Below are positions 46,401 through 55,100 of a stretch of 64,000 bases of DNA, one piece after another (the first letter of the stretch is position 1; each line of letters begins with the position of its first letter). The translations under genes and the position numbers were made by a program. Source of the DNA: CAWJLS01 sp963843755 (GTDB lineage Bacteria; Acidobacteriota; Thermoanaerobaculia; Multivoradales; DATKCC01); NCBI GenBank assembly GCA_963843755.1, contig CAWJLS010000006.1, positions 62,001 to 126,000 of the forward strand, given 5' to 3'. Under the pieces are notes generated by a model. The model searched no databases. It saw only the letters and a list, made by a program, of their open reading frames with translations, and had not been told where the DNA came from.

Positions 46401-46830
46401 GCGCCATCGCCGTCGGCTTCGCCTGGATCACCCGCACGGTCCACGTCCTGTTCGACGTTCGGCCGGCGGCGCTGGCGGGGCTCGCCCCTTCCGGCTGATC
46501 GGGTCGACCAGCATGGGCCACGACCTGACCCTGTCGATCGCCTGGGCGCTCTACGCTCTCCTCCTGCTCGGCCTCGGGCTCGCCCGGACCAGCCGCGGCC
46601 TGCGCGGCCTCGGCCTCGGCCTGATGGCGGTGACGGTGGTCAAGGTCTTCCTGTTCGACCTGTCCGGCCTGGAAGACCTCTACCGGGTCGCCTCCCTGGT
46701 CGGGCTGGCGATCTCCCTGCTGCTGGTCTCGCTCGCCTACCAGAAGTTCGTGTTCCGAGCGAAACGATCGCCGGCAGGGTCGGGCGGGGCGCCGCGCAAG
46801 GACCCCATGCCGCCAGGAGATGCCGTATGA
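43476..46830 (+). CDS. DUF2339 large membrane protein (frame interrupted twice)
   Basis: The N-terminus has one helix (ELLVLLLALVIVGLPIAGFI), a coiled segment (DALEVEMARLQREVRRLRR) and a Pro-rich linker of about 130 residues. Some 25-30 membrane helices then begin at GVEWERWLGVRGAAVLAGVL, the usual start of the DUF2339 core. The frame shifts near 45095 and again near 46487, where C4 in place of C5 breaks the frame. The last part (LSIAWALYALLLLGLGLARTS) matches the family's C-terminus. One gene of about 1110 residues is most likely. The GTGA overlap at 45095 could otherwise mean two genes. GAGGAG lies upstream of the ATG. Function unknown; the family often sits beside DUF3999, as here. Confidence 0.78.
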
Positions 46831-49251
46831 GCTCTCGCCGCACCGCCTTTCGGACACCCCGGCTCGCTCTCCCGGTGATGTCACGACGGGTGCCAGGTCT
46901 CTGGCCGAAGCTCGCGGCGGCCATCCTCCTGACGGCGGCCGATCCTCCTACGCGGCGTCTCGGCGGCCGTCCCGGCCGCCGGCCAGCCGGAGCGGGCCGA
47001 CCGGACCGGCCCCCCGGACCTGGCGACCCTCTTCCCGTCCCGGGCGCCGATCGTGCTCGACGAGAGCCCGGAGGAAGGCGACGGCCGGGGCGCCGCCGGC
47101 GGTCGGCTCGTCCGGCTGTTGCTGCCGCCGGAGGTGCTCGGCGCCTGCCGTGGCGACCTGTCCGACCTGCGGATCCTCGACGACGCCGGCCGGGAGGTGC
47201 CGTACCTGGTCGACGCCGGCTGGCCAGGAGAGGGCCCGGACACGGCCATCCGGGTGCTCGAACGGCGCACCCCGCGCATTCTCGGCGCCCACCGGACCAC
47301 CACCGATCCGGACGGCGGGGAGGACGGGACCGGGGGCACGCCGGCGCTCCGCACCGAGTCCTACACCCTCGCCGCGCCGCCGGAGGCGCCCGCCGGCCAG
47401 GGCTGGACCCTGGTGCTCGTCACCTCTCGACCGCGCTTCGTCCGCGCGATCGTGGTGACCCAGGGTGGGATCGGGGCGAGCGCAACGGACGACGTCCTCG
47501 CCGAGGGCTCCATCTTTCGGCTCGCGCCGTCGCCCGCCGGCGGCGGAGCTGGCGGGCCGCAGGCCCGCGAGCGCCTCGAGATCGCTCTGCCGGAGAGCCT
47601 GCCGCCGCGCCTGACCGTCACCCTCTCGGGCGAGGAGGACGCCTTCCTCGAGCCCGGGTTCCGCTACGAGCGCGGCCGGCGGATTCCGGGCCAGGACCGG
47701 GCGCGGGTGCCGCTCGCCGCGGTGGACGGCCGCGGCGAGGACGGCCCGGCGGGCTCCGCGGAGCAGCGCGAGCCGACCGGACGGACGCATCGGACGGTCC
47801 TCGAGCTCGACCGGCCGCGAGGCCTGGTCCCGGGCGCCCTGGTGCTCGACACCGCCACCACCGCCTTCAGCCGCCGGGTCGAGATCTGGGACGAGGGCCC
47901 CGGCGCGGCCGACCAGCCCCTCGGCGCGGCCACCCTCTACCGGGTCCCGGCGCCTTCCTGGATGGACGCCCCGATCGAGGAGCGGACGATCCCCATCGCG
48001 ACGCCGCGGGGCGACCGGCTGCGGGTGGTGATCGAGGACGGCGACAGCCCGCCGCTCGAGGCGATCGAGGTGCGCGCCGCGCTGCGCCGGCCGGCGCTCG
48101 TCTTCAGCCCGGGGAGCGCCGACAGCGGCGGGAGCGGCGACCCGTCGGTCGGCACCCTGCTCTTCGGCGGCGGGCGGGCCTTCCGGCCCCGCTACGACCT
48201 CCAGGCGCTGCTGCCGGCGCTGACTCCGGGAGGGCCCCCGGTCGAAGGCCAGGCGGCGGAGATCGCCGAGCGGCTCCTCGACCCCGCGCTCCTCGCCGAA
48301 GCTCGCCTGGGCGCGGTCGAGCCCAACCCCCGCTTCGACCCGCGCCCCGCCCTCGCCTTCGCCCACCGGCCCGGCGCCCCGGTCGAAGCCCGGCGCTTCC
48401 GCTTCCGCCGAAGCCTCGCCGTCGAACCGTCGGCCGACGGTCTCGCGCGGCTGACCCTCACCCCCGACGACCTGGCCCACGCCCGGCCCGACCTGGCCGA
48501 CCTGCGGATCGTCGGAGGGGCGGACGGCGGCGATGAACACGGAGAGGGGGACGAGCCCCACCAGTGGGCCTACCTGCTCGAGCCCGGCGCCGCCCGTCAC
48601 CAGCAGGCGCTCCCGGTCGAGCGCCGCGACGGCGACGAGCCCGGGACCTCCCTCTACCGGCTCACCCTGCCGGCGACGCCGGCGACCCTCGACCGGCTCG
48701 TCCTGGACAGCTCCGCCCCCTACTTCGACCGGCCGTTCACGCTACGGGCGACCGTCCCCGCAGCGGACCGAAGGCCGAATGGCGGCCGCAGCGGCAACGC
48801 GCGGGAGATCGTCCTCGCCAGCGGCCGGCTCCAGCGCCGGGTCGGCGACCCGCGCCCGGTCACCCTCGCCTTCGGCCCGACCCGGATCGAGCGCCTGGAG
48901 CTCGAAGTCGACGACGGCAGCGACGCCCCCCTGGCGATCGATCGCGCCGAAGGCCGTTTCCCGCTGCCGACCCTCTACTTCCCCGTCCCCCAGGGCGACT
49001 ACGCCCTCCTCCTGGGCGACCCCGACGCCTCCGCCCCCAGCTACGAGCTCACCCGCGCCCGCAGCCTCGTCCTCGCCGTCGCCTCGACCCCCGCCACGGC
49101 CAGCCCCCTGGACGACAACCCCGCCTACTCCCGCGCCGCCGGCCTCCTCGCCGCCGGCGGCCTCCAGCGCATCCTCCTGTGGGGAGCCCTCCTCGCCGCG
49201 GTCCTGGTCCTCGGCCTCTTCACCCTCCGCCTGGCGCGCCACGAGAGCTGA
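46827..49251 (+). CDS. DUF3999-family exported protein (frame interrupted)
   Basis: The ATG overlaps the DUF2339 stop by 4 nt. A signal peptide (KLAAAILL..) is split by a frame change near 46937. After it a long beta-rich extracytoplasmic region of about 700 residues runs intact, with two similar halves (ALVLDTATTAFSRRVEIWDE and RLVLDSSAPYFDRPFTLRAT). A single C-terminal helix (ILLWGALLAAVLVLGLFTL) anchors it. This plan and the neighbour fit DUF3999. The two halves look like related carbohydrate-binding-type sandwiches, which is my inference. The DUF2339-DUF3999 pair may form one envelope complex; its role is unknown. Confidence 0.8.
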
Positions 49252-49598
49252 GCCCGGCAGACGTTCCGCACCTGGAGCGGTGCGGGGGCTACCTCCTGGG
49301 GACCCTTCTCGGTCGAGGTCGGCGAGCGCGCGGTCACTTCGCCCCGGGGAGCCAGGCAGACGTTCCTCATGCGGAGCGGTGCGGGGGCTCCCGGCGAACC
49401 CCTCGCCGAAGTCCACCGCTCAACAAGCAACCACCCCCGCCCCCGCGGGTGGGAGCCACCTCCGCCACCCGCCCGCCGGAGCGTTGGCCCGGCGCCCCGC
49501 CTCCGGCAGACTTGCATCGTGGGCCGTCCTCTGCCCGCCGAGGCCCCGCACTCGCACGCCGGCCACGGTTCACCATCCAACCGATCAGGAGAGACGCC
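49252..49598. repeat. Intergenic region with imperfect direct repeats
   Basis: No gene is visible. A segment starting GGCAGACGTTCCGCACC (49256-49290) recurs as GGCAGACGTTCCTCATG (49355-49389), both ending GGAGCGGTGCGGGGGCT. The first copy can form a CCGCACC/GGTGCGG stem, possibly the DUF3999 terminator. The 3' end carries AGGAGAG for the peroxiredoxin. Confidence 0.6.
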
Positions 49599-50266
49599 AT
49601 GGAAATCGTCCGACAGACCCCCGAGCCAGAAGCCGCCCCCCGCCTGCCCCGTCTGGGCGACGCCGCGCCGCCCTTCGAAGCCATGACGACCTTCGGCAAG
49701 CTCCGCCTCGAAGACTTCAAAGGGAGCTGGCTGGTCCTGTTCTCCCACCCGGCCGACTTCACCCCCGTCTGCACCACGGAGTTCATGGCCTTCGCCAAGG
49801 CCCACCCGGAGCTGCGCAAGATGAACTGCGAGCTGCTCGGCCTGTCGGTCGACAGCGTCTACTCCCACATCGCCTGGGCGCGCAACGTCGAGGAGAAGAT
49901 GGGGGTCAGGTCACCTTCCCGATCATCGCCGACCTGAACAAGGAGGTCGCCACCCTCTACGGCATGGTGATGCCGAGCGACACGACCACCGAGACGTCGC
50001 GCTGCGTGTTCATCATCGACCCGGAGCAGAAGGTGCGCGCGATGATCTACTACCCGCTCACCACCGGCAGGAAGGTCGAGGAGATCGTCCGCGCGGTGCG
50101 TGCGCTCCAGACCAGCGACGAGCACGGCGTCGCCACCCCCGAGGGCTGGCTGCCGGGCGACGAGGTGATCGTGCCACCGCCGCTCACCCAGGAGGCCGCC
50201 GCCGAGCGCGTCGCCGACCGCTCCGTCGCCTGCAAGGACTGGTACTTCTGCAAGAAGGCGATCTGA
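49599..50266 (+). CDS. Peroxiredoxin of the Prx6/AhpC-TSA type (one frame break)
   Basis: This protein has about 221 residues. The peroxidatic Cys lies in the conserved HPADFTPVCTTE. The rest follows Prx6-type enzymes: NCELLGLSVDS, ITFPIIAD-like TFPIIADLNKEVATLYGM, and a C-terminal arm with PLTQEAA and CKDWYFCKK. It reduces hydrogen peroxide or organic peroxides in the cytoplasm. One extra G in the run at about 49902-49907 breaks the frame; with four G it reads through. AGGAGAG precedes the ATG. Two Cys in the last ten residues could act as resolving thiols. Confidence 0.9.
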
Positions 50267-50316
50267 GACCTGACGCCGGAAGGAACCGCTCTGAACCAGA
50301 GAGGCAAGGAGCGACC

Positions 50317-50547
50317 ATGGCCTGCATCACCGCCGAAGGCGCGCTGACCGACTCCGCCCGCGAGCTGCTCGACCTGCTCGGGACGCCCCAGACGATCGAC
50401 GAGATCGCCGCCACCCTCGGCCGGCCGCTCTTCCAGGTCCGCTCCAGCCTGCGCGAGATGGTCGACGCCGGGCTGGTGGTGGCCGCGGCCGAGGGCGGCT
50501 ACGTCGTCACCGCCGAGGGCCGGGCCCAGCTCGGCGCGCCGGCGTGA
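50317..50547 (+). CDS. Small winged-helix protein
   Basis: This 76-residue protein has AAGGAG before the ATG. It contains one helix-turn-helix (TIDEIAATLGRPLFQVRSSLREMVDAGLV shortened in the wing) and a beta hairpin GGYVVTAEGRAQL, as in MarR/ArsR-like or DprA-type winged domains. There is no dimerisation helix or metal site. It could be a small transcription factor or a sensor of the neighbouring peroxiredoxin operon. Its stop overlaps the next gene's GTG by 4 nt, so it is co-translated with the DUF1207 gene. Confidence 0.7.
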   Translation: MACITAEGALTDSARELLDLLGTPQTIDEIAATLGRPLFQVRSSLREMVDAGLVVAAAEGGYVVTAEGRAQLGAPA

Positions 50548-51515
50548 CCCGGATCGGCTCCGCCGTCCTCGGCTCCTGGCTCTGCCTCGGCCTGGCCTCG
50601 GCCATCGCTTTGTCCGCGCCGGCGCCGGCCGCCGGCGCGGAGACGCCTCCCGGCCCCACCGATCCGACGGGGGTCGAAGCGCCCGGGAGCCCGGACGGCG
50701 GGGCTCGGGGCAGCCGCTCGACGGTCCGCCTCCCCCGCACCGACCTGTTCGAGCCCCTGCTGGCCGATCCCAAGGAGCCTCGGACCTTCGCCGCCTGGGT
50801 CTTCTCGTCACCGACGACCCGACGTTCGGCGACCCGAACGTCGGCCTCGCCGGGTTTGGGGGCCACTGGGGGCTGATCCGCTGGCTCGGCGACCGCCCCG
50901 GCGACGGCCTGCAGCTTTCGATCTCCGGCGGCGTGTTCGCCCAGTTCAACATGGACACGCCGTCGAAGGACCTGATCAACGCCGACTACGTGGTCGGCTT
51001 CCCCCTCTCCTGGCGCCGCGGCGCCACCTCGGCCCGCCTGCGCCTCTACCACCAGAGCTCCCACCTGGGCGACGAGTTCCTGCTGGCCGAGAACCCCGAG
51101 CGGCTCAACCTGTCGTTCGAGTCGATCGAGCTGATCGTCGCGCGCGAGATCGGACCGTGGCGCGTTTACGGCGGCGGCGAGTACCTGCTCGCACCCGAGC
51201 CCGACACCCTGAAGAGCCAGGTGCTCCACGCCGGCGCCGAGCTCCGCCACCCGGCGCGAGTGTTCGATTTCGGCCACTTCGGCGAGGCCCGGTTCGTCGC
51301 CGGCCTCGACGTCAAGTCGTCCGAGACCCAGGACTGGCGCGAGCAGTTGAGCGTGGCGGCGGGCCTGGAGGTCCTGGCGCCCGATCCGGAGGGGGTCGGG
51401 GGACGAGCGGAGCTGGAAGCTGCTGGTCAACGCCTTCGACGGTCCCGCGCCGTACAGCCAGTACTTCACCCTCGACGTCTTCTGGGTCGGGCTGGGGCTG
51501 GAGCTCGATCTCTAG
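50544..51515 (+). CDS. DUF1207-family outer-membrane-like protein (frame interrupted)
   Basis: A GTG start overlaps the winged-helix stop. A signal peptide ends near AAGAE. The core matches DUF1207: FEPLLADPKEPRTFAAWVF, SISGGVFAQFNMDTPSKDLI, NADYVVGFPLSWRRG, SARLRLYHQSSHLGDEFLL. It then runs in beta strands to a C-terminal aromatic segment (YFTLDVFWVGLGLEL), suggestive of an outer-membrane barrel. Breaks near 50815 (one base lost) and 51400 separate three frames; the last ends at TAG 51513-51515. Reconstructed length is about 323 residues. Function unknown. Confidence 0.78.
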
Positions 51516-51562
51516 GACTCTCGCGGCAGGACCACGCGGCCGCCCAGACTCCCAGCGCCGGC

Positions 51563-52252
51563 TCAGGACCAGGCGAGGGCGTGCAGGGCGTCGCGGTCCC
51601 GGATGACGAAGCCGTCGCCGGTGGTCTCGACCAGCCCGGTCTTGCCCCAGCGGCTCATGATCCGGATCGTGGTCTCGATCGTCGTGCCGGCGAGGTCCGC
51701 CAGCTCCTGGCGGGAGAGGGCGACCGGGATGTGCACGCTGCCGTCCTCCGCCACGCGCCCCTCGTCGTCGGCGAGCTTGAGCATCAGGCGCGCGAACCGG
51801 GGCTCCATCTTGCCGCCGGTGAGCTCCGCCAGGCGGTCGGTGAGCTCGACCAGCCGCCAGGTCATGGCGACGAGCAGGCCGCGGACCAGCGTCGGGTGCT
51901 GCTCGAGCAGGCGGAAGAAGTGGGTGCGCGGCACCACCAGGCAGGTCGTCTCCTCGAGCGCCACGGCCGACGCCGGGTAGGGACGCTCCTCGTAGACCGC
52001 CACGGCCCCGATCGGGTCGCCGGCGCCGAACAGCTCGAGGATCAGGTCTTTGCCCTCCGGCGTGGTCCGGAAGACCTTGACCCGTCCCGCCACGACCGTG
52101 AAGAAGGCGTCCGACGGATCGCCCTCGCCGAACAGGGTCTGGCCGCGGTCGAACCGGCGCAGCACCGACACGGCGGCCAGCCGGCCGCGGTCGTCGGCGG
52201 CCAGCCGCCGGAACAGGGGGATGCCCCGAAGGACTGAATCGTCGACCGCCAT
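51563..52252 (-). CDS. Crp/Fnr-family transcriptional regulator
   Basis: This intact 229-residue protein has a cyclic-nucleotide-binding-type beta-barrel (FDRGQTLFGEGDPSDAFFTV, LELFGAGDPIGAVAVYEERP), a long dimer helix and a C-terminal helix-turn-helix (SRQELADLAGTTIETTIRIMS). The N-terminus lacks the Cys cluster of Fnr, so it does not sense oxygen through an Fe-S cluster. The barrel resembles DNR/Crp-like sensors, which bind haem or nucleotides. The ATG shares one base with the stop of the selenoprotein gene upstream (TGATG) and has GAGGAGG. A perfect palindrome 770 bp upstream, at the head of this operon and of narJ, is its likely site. Confidence 0.9.
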   Translation of the reverse strand: MAVDDSVLRGIPLFRRLAADDRGRLAAVSVLRRFDRGQTLFGEGDPSDAFFTVVAGRVKVFRTTPEGKDLILELFGAGDPIGAVAVYEERPYPASAVALEETTCLVVPRTHFFRLLEQHPTLVRGLLVAMTWRLVELTDRLAELTGGKMEPRFARLMLKLADDEGRVAEDGSVHIPVALSRQELADLAGTTIETTIRIMSRWGKTGLVETTGDGFVIRDRDALHALAWS

Positions 52253-52997
52253 CACGTCCCCTCCTCGAAGTCGCGCAGGAGCGGCGGCTCGGCGTCCCGG
52301 TCCTCGAGCAGTCCGAGCGCCGCGGCGAGAACCCGGTGCTGGAGCTCCGGCGCGTCCGGCGCGCCGAACGGGTAGCCCAGCGGGAACGGCACCCAGAGGG
52401 CCCGCGGCGGGCGCACGGCCCGGGCGACGTCCCGCAGGAGCTGGATCGCCACCGTGGCGATGCCCCGCTGCTCCATCTCCGCTCCGATCAGACTCACGGT
52501 CTGATTGCACATCGGTCACACCGGGACCAGGAGCGCCACGTCGACCCGGTCCTCGACCAACAGCTCCGCGGCCCGGGGCGCGGTATCGCGCACCAGCCGT
52601 CCGGGCGCGGTGACCGAGCCCATGAAGGAGAGGTGCCGCGGGGCCACGGAGCCGATCCGCCCGTGCGCGGCGAGCCGCGGAGCCGGTCGACCGGAAAGGC
52701 GACGTTGGCGTCTCGCCGCATCCCGGTGTGGTCGAACGACTCGCTCCGGTGATGATCCTCGAGCATCCCGGCCGCGACGTCCCCGGGAATCGTCCGGAAG
52801 CTGGTGTCGCCGCCGCGGACCGAGGAATCGAACCCCTCCTGCCCCGCCACGGTCAACCCGGCGCTCGACACCAGGGCGACCCGCGCCGTGGCCAGCGGCC
52901 GGTCCAGCGGGGCCCAGGGCACCGGGTCGATCCGGCGCCAGCGGTAGGCCTTGAGGAAGGCCCGGTAGTGGAGGGGGAGCTCGCGGTTGCTGGCCAT
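52252..52997 (-). CDS. Predicted selenoprotein of the GrdB/PrdB (glycine/proline reductase B) family
   Basis: The N-terminal part (residues 1-110) is RVALVSSAGLTVAGQEGFD, RGGDTSFRTIP and SESFDHTGMRRDANVAFP. After one frame break near 52685, which one missing A explains, it continues as GSVAPRHLSFMGSVT and VDVALLVPV. There an in-frame TGA (52518-52516) occurs and the same frame goes on PMCNQTVSLIGAEMEQRGI to the end, so the redox motif reads U-P-M-C. In this family Sec or Cys sits at this exact place. A SECIS-like hairpin follows the TGA. Reconstructed length is about 247 residues with Sec near 161. It may be a thiol/selenol redox enzyme. It is co-translated with the Crp/Fnr gene. Confidence 0.75.
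52484..52515 (-). promoter_or_regulatory. SECIS-like hairpin directly after the in-frame UGA
   Basis: In RNA order after UGA: CCGAU, 7-nt bulge, CAGAC, loop CGUGA, GUCUG, AUCGG. Both stem halves pair perfectly. The loop with its G lies 18-22 nt after the UGA, inside the 16-37 nt range known for bacterial SECIS elements that bind SelB. Confidence 0.65.
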
Positions 52998-53018
52998 CGG
53001 AGGGCGATGTTACCCGCA

Positions 53019-53034
53019 TATGACGCGCGTCATA
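53019..53034. promoter_or_regulatory. Perfect 16-bp Crp/Fnr-type palindrome
   Basis: TATGACGCGCGTCATA is perfectly self-complementary and lies between the divergent selenoprotein (start 52997) and narJ (start 53072) genes. Spacing and half sites fit the Crp/Fnr family, whose member is encoded in the same operon. Confidence 0.65.
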
Positions 53035-53071
53035 GGCCGGCCTCCGGGAGCGGGTCTACGCTCGTGCCGAG

Positions 53072-53712
53072 ATGGCTCTCGACCGGCGCAGCCTGGCCGC
53101 GGAGACGCGTCCGCACCGCCGGTCGCGCGGGACGCCCTCGAGGCCCTGGGGCCTCTGTTTCGCTATCCTATATTCGGACATGACGGAGTCTTCTTTCTCC
53201 GATCTATCTCGACCGCCGGCCGCGCCGCCTTCGCCGAAGCTCCCGCCGCGCTCCGCGTTCCGCTCGCGCGCTTCACCGACAGCGAGCCTCCCGGCTGTCC
53301 GCCCGGGCGCTCGAGGAGCTCTACACCCACACCTTCGACCTCGACCCGGTCTGCGCCCTCGAGGTCGGATGGCATCTCCACGGCGAGAGCTACGACCGGG
53401 GCCGGCTCCTGGTGCGCTGCGCCAGCTGCTCGAGCGGATGGGGATCGACGAGGCGGCGAGCTGCCCGACCACCTGTCTCCATGCTGCCCGCCCTGGCCCG
53501 CCTCGATCCGGACGACGCGCGCAGAGCTCGGCCACCGGTGCGTGATCCCGGCCCTGGCGCGAATGCTCGCGGCGTTCGACGGCAGGGACAACCCGTACGC
53601 CGACGCGCTCCGCGCCGCCGACGGCGCGCTCCGACTGCTCGTCGGCGAGCCGGACGAAGAGCCCTCGATTCCGTCCCGCACCGCGCCCCACCACCGCAGG
53701 AGGTCCCCATGA
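53072..53712 (+). CDS. narJ: NarJ-type nitrate reductase assembly chaperone (frame interrupted)
   Basis: The conserved NarJ segments appear in three frames: DALEALGPLFRYP, then ARALEELYTHTFDLDPVCAL and EVGWHLHGESYDRGRLLVR, then ALARLDPDDARELGHRCVIP and ALARMLAAFDGRDNPYADAL. This is the all-helical TorD/NarJ fold that inserts the molybdenum cofactor into the nitrate reductase catalytic subunit in the cytoplasm. At least four single-base changes occur between 53110 and 53530. About 213 residues are expected. The stop overlaps the narK start by 4 nt. The reductase subunits are not in this window. A Crp/Fnr-like palindrome lies 38 bp upstream. Confidence 0.8.
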
Positions 53713-55086
53713 GCCGCCCCGTCCCGTCCACCGCTCCCGCTCCGCGGCACCCCGGTCCAGGGGCTCTTCGGCGCCACCCTCGGCTTCTTCGTCGGCTTCG
53801 CCGCGGTCGCCCTGTTCGGTCCCACCGCGAGCCGCTTCAAGGAGGTCATGGAGCTGACGCCCCTGATGATCGGCTTCCTGGTCTCCATGCCGGCGCTCTC
53901 GGGCTCTCTGCTCCGGATCCCGTTCTCGGCCTGGGTCGACACCACCGGCGGCAGGAAGCCCTTCCTGGTCTTGTTGGTGCTCTCCGTCGCCGGCATGCTC
54001 GGCCTCACCGCGCGTCGTCTGGTTCCTCTACCCGGATCACCTGTCGGCGGGGTCTACCCCTCCTTCTCCTCCTCGGCGTGCTCAGCGGCTGCGGCATCGC
54101 CACCTTCTCGGTCGGCATCAGCCAGGTCGCCTACTGGTACCCCCAGTCCAGGCAGGGCAAGGCGCTCGCCGTCTTCGCCGGCTTCGGCAACGTCGCCCCG
54201 GGGCTGTTCTCGTTCCTGTTGCCGATCGCGCTGACCTCGGTGGGGCTGTCGGGCTCCTACCTGATCTGGCTCGCCTTTCTGGTCGCTGGGCACGGTGCTC
54301 TACTGGATGTTCGGCAGGAACGCCTGGTACTTCCAGCTCCGCGACCGCGGCGCCTCGGCCCAGCAGGCCCGGGAGGTCGCCCGCGACCACGGCCAGGAGC
54401 TGTTTCCGGCCGGCAGCCTCAAGGAGAGCCTCGGGCTCTCCGCCAGGGTGTGGCGGACCTGGGCGCTGGTCGCCGTCTACTTCACCACCTTCGGCGGCTT
54501 CATCGCCCTGACCGCCTGGCTGCCCACCTACTGGACCGAGCTCTTCGGCCTGAGCGCGGTCTACGCCGGCCTGCTGACGGCGGTCTACTCCATGCTGACC
54601 TCGCTCATCCGCATCCTCGGCGGGGTGATGTCCGACCACCTCCAGGAGGGGGGCGAGAACACCGCGATCCTGGCGCTGCTGATCATGATGGTGGGGGCGG
54701 TCGTGATGACCGTCGCCCAGCAGTACCAGCTCGCCGTGCCCGGAGTGATCCTGATGGCCGTCGGCATGGGCGTGGCCAACGCCGCGGTGTTCAAGATCGT
54801 GCCTCAGGCGGTTCCCCACGCGGTGGGCGGCGCGGCGGGATGGGTCGGCGGCCTGGGGGCCTTTGGCGGATTCGTCATCCCGCCGATCATGGGCTTCGCC
54901 GTCAGCGACCTGGGCCGAGCCGGCTACTCGATCGGCTTCATCGTCTTCATCGCCCTGGCGCTGATCTCCCTGTCGATGGTGTGGATCCTCAAGTACGCCC
55001 GCTCGGGGCGCGGCGGCGACGACGCCGCGGCACTACGACGAGAGGAGTCGGGCGACGAGCCGATCGCCCGGCGCGCCGAGGCCTGA
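53709..55086 (+). CDS. narK: NarK-family nitrate/nitrite MFS transporter (frame interrupted)
   Basis: Twelve membrane helices are recognisable. The family hallmarks include RIPFSAWVDTTGGRKPF in loop 2-3, VAYWYPQSRQGKALAVFAGFGNVAPGLFSF in helices 4-5 (shortened here) and AGWVGGLGAFGGFVIPP in the second half, the glycine-rich nitrate signature. It exchanges nitrate and nitrite across the inner membrane. Frame changes lie near 53752, 54015-54050 and 54290. The second half from 54295 is intact to TGA at 55086. About 458 residues are reconstructed. It is co-translated with narJ (ATGA overlap). Confidence 0.88.
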
Positions 55087-55100
55087 GGAGCGCCCGTCCG

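Noticed and set aside
45095..46498. Separate gene starting at GTG 45095
   Set aside because: The sequence is the natural continuation of the DUF2339 helix bundle, and no ribosome-binding site precedes it. A frame error is more likely, though a split gene cannot be excluded.
52512..52518. Reading the TGA as a plain stop with a new gene starting at ATG 52512
   Set aside because: The downstream frame is the conserved C-terminal half of the same family, has no ribosome-binding site, and would leave both halves incomplete.
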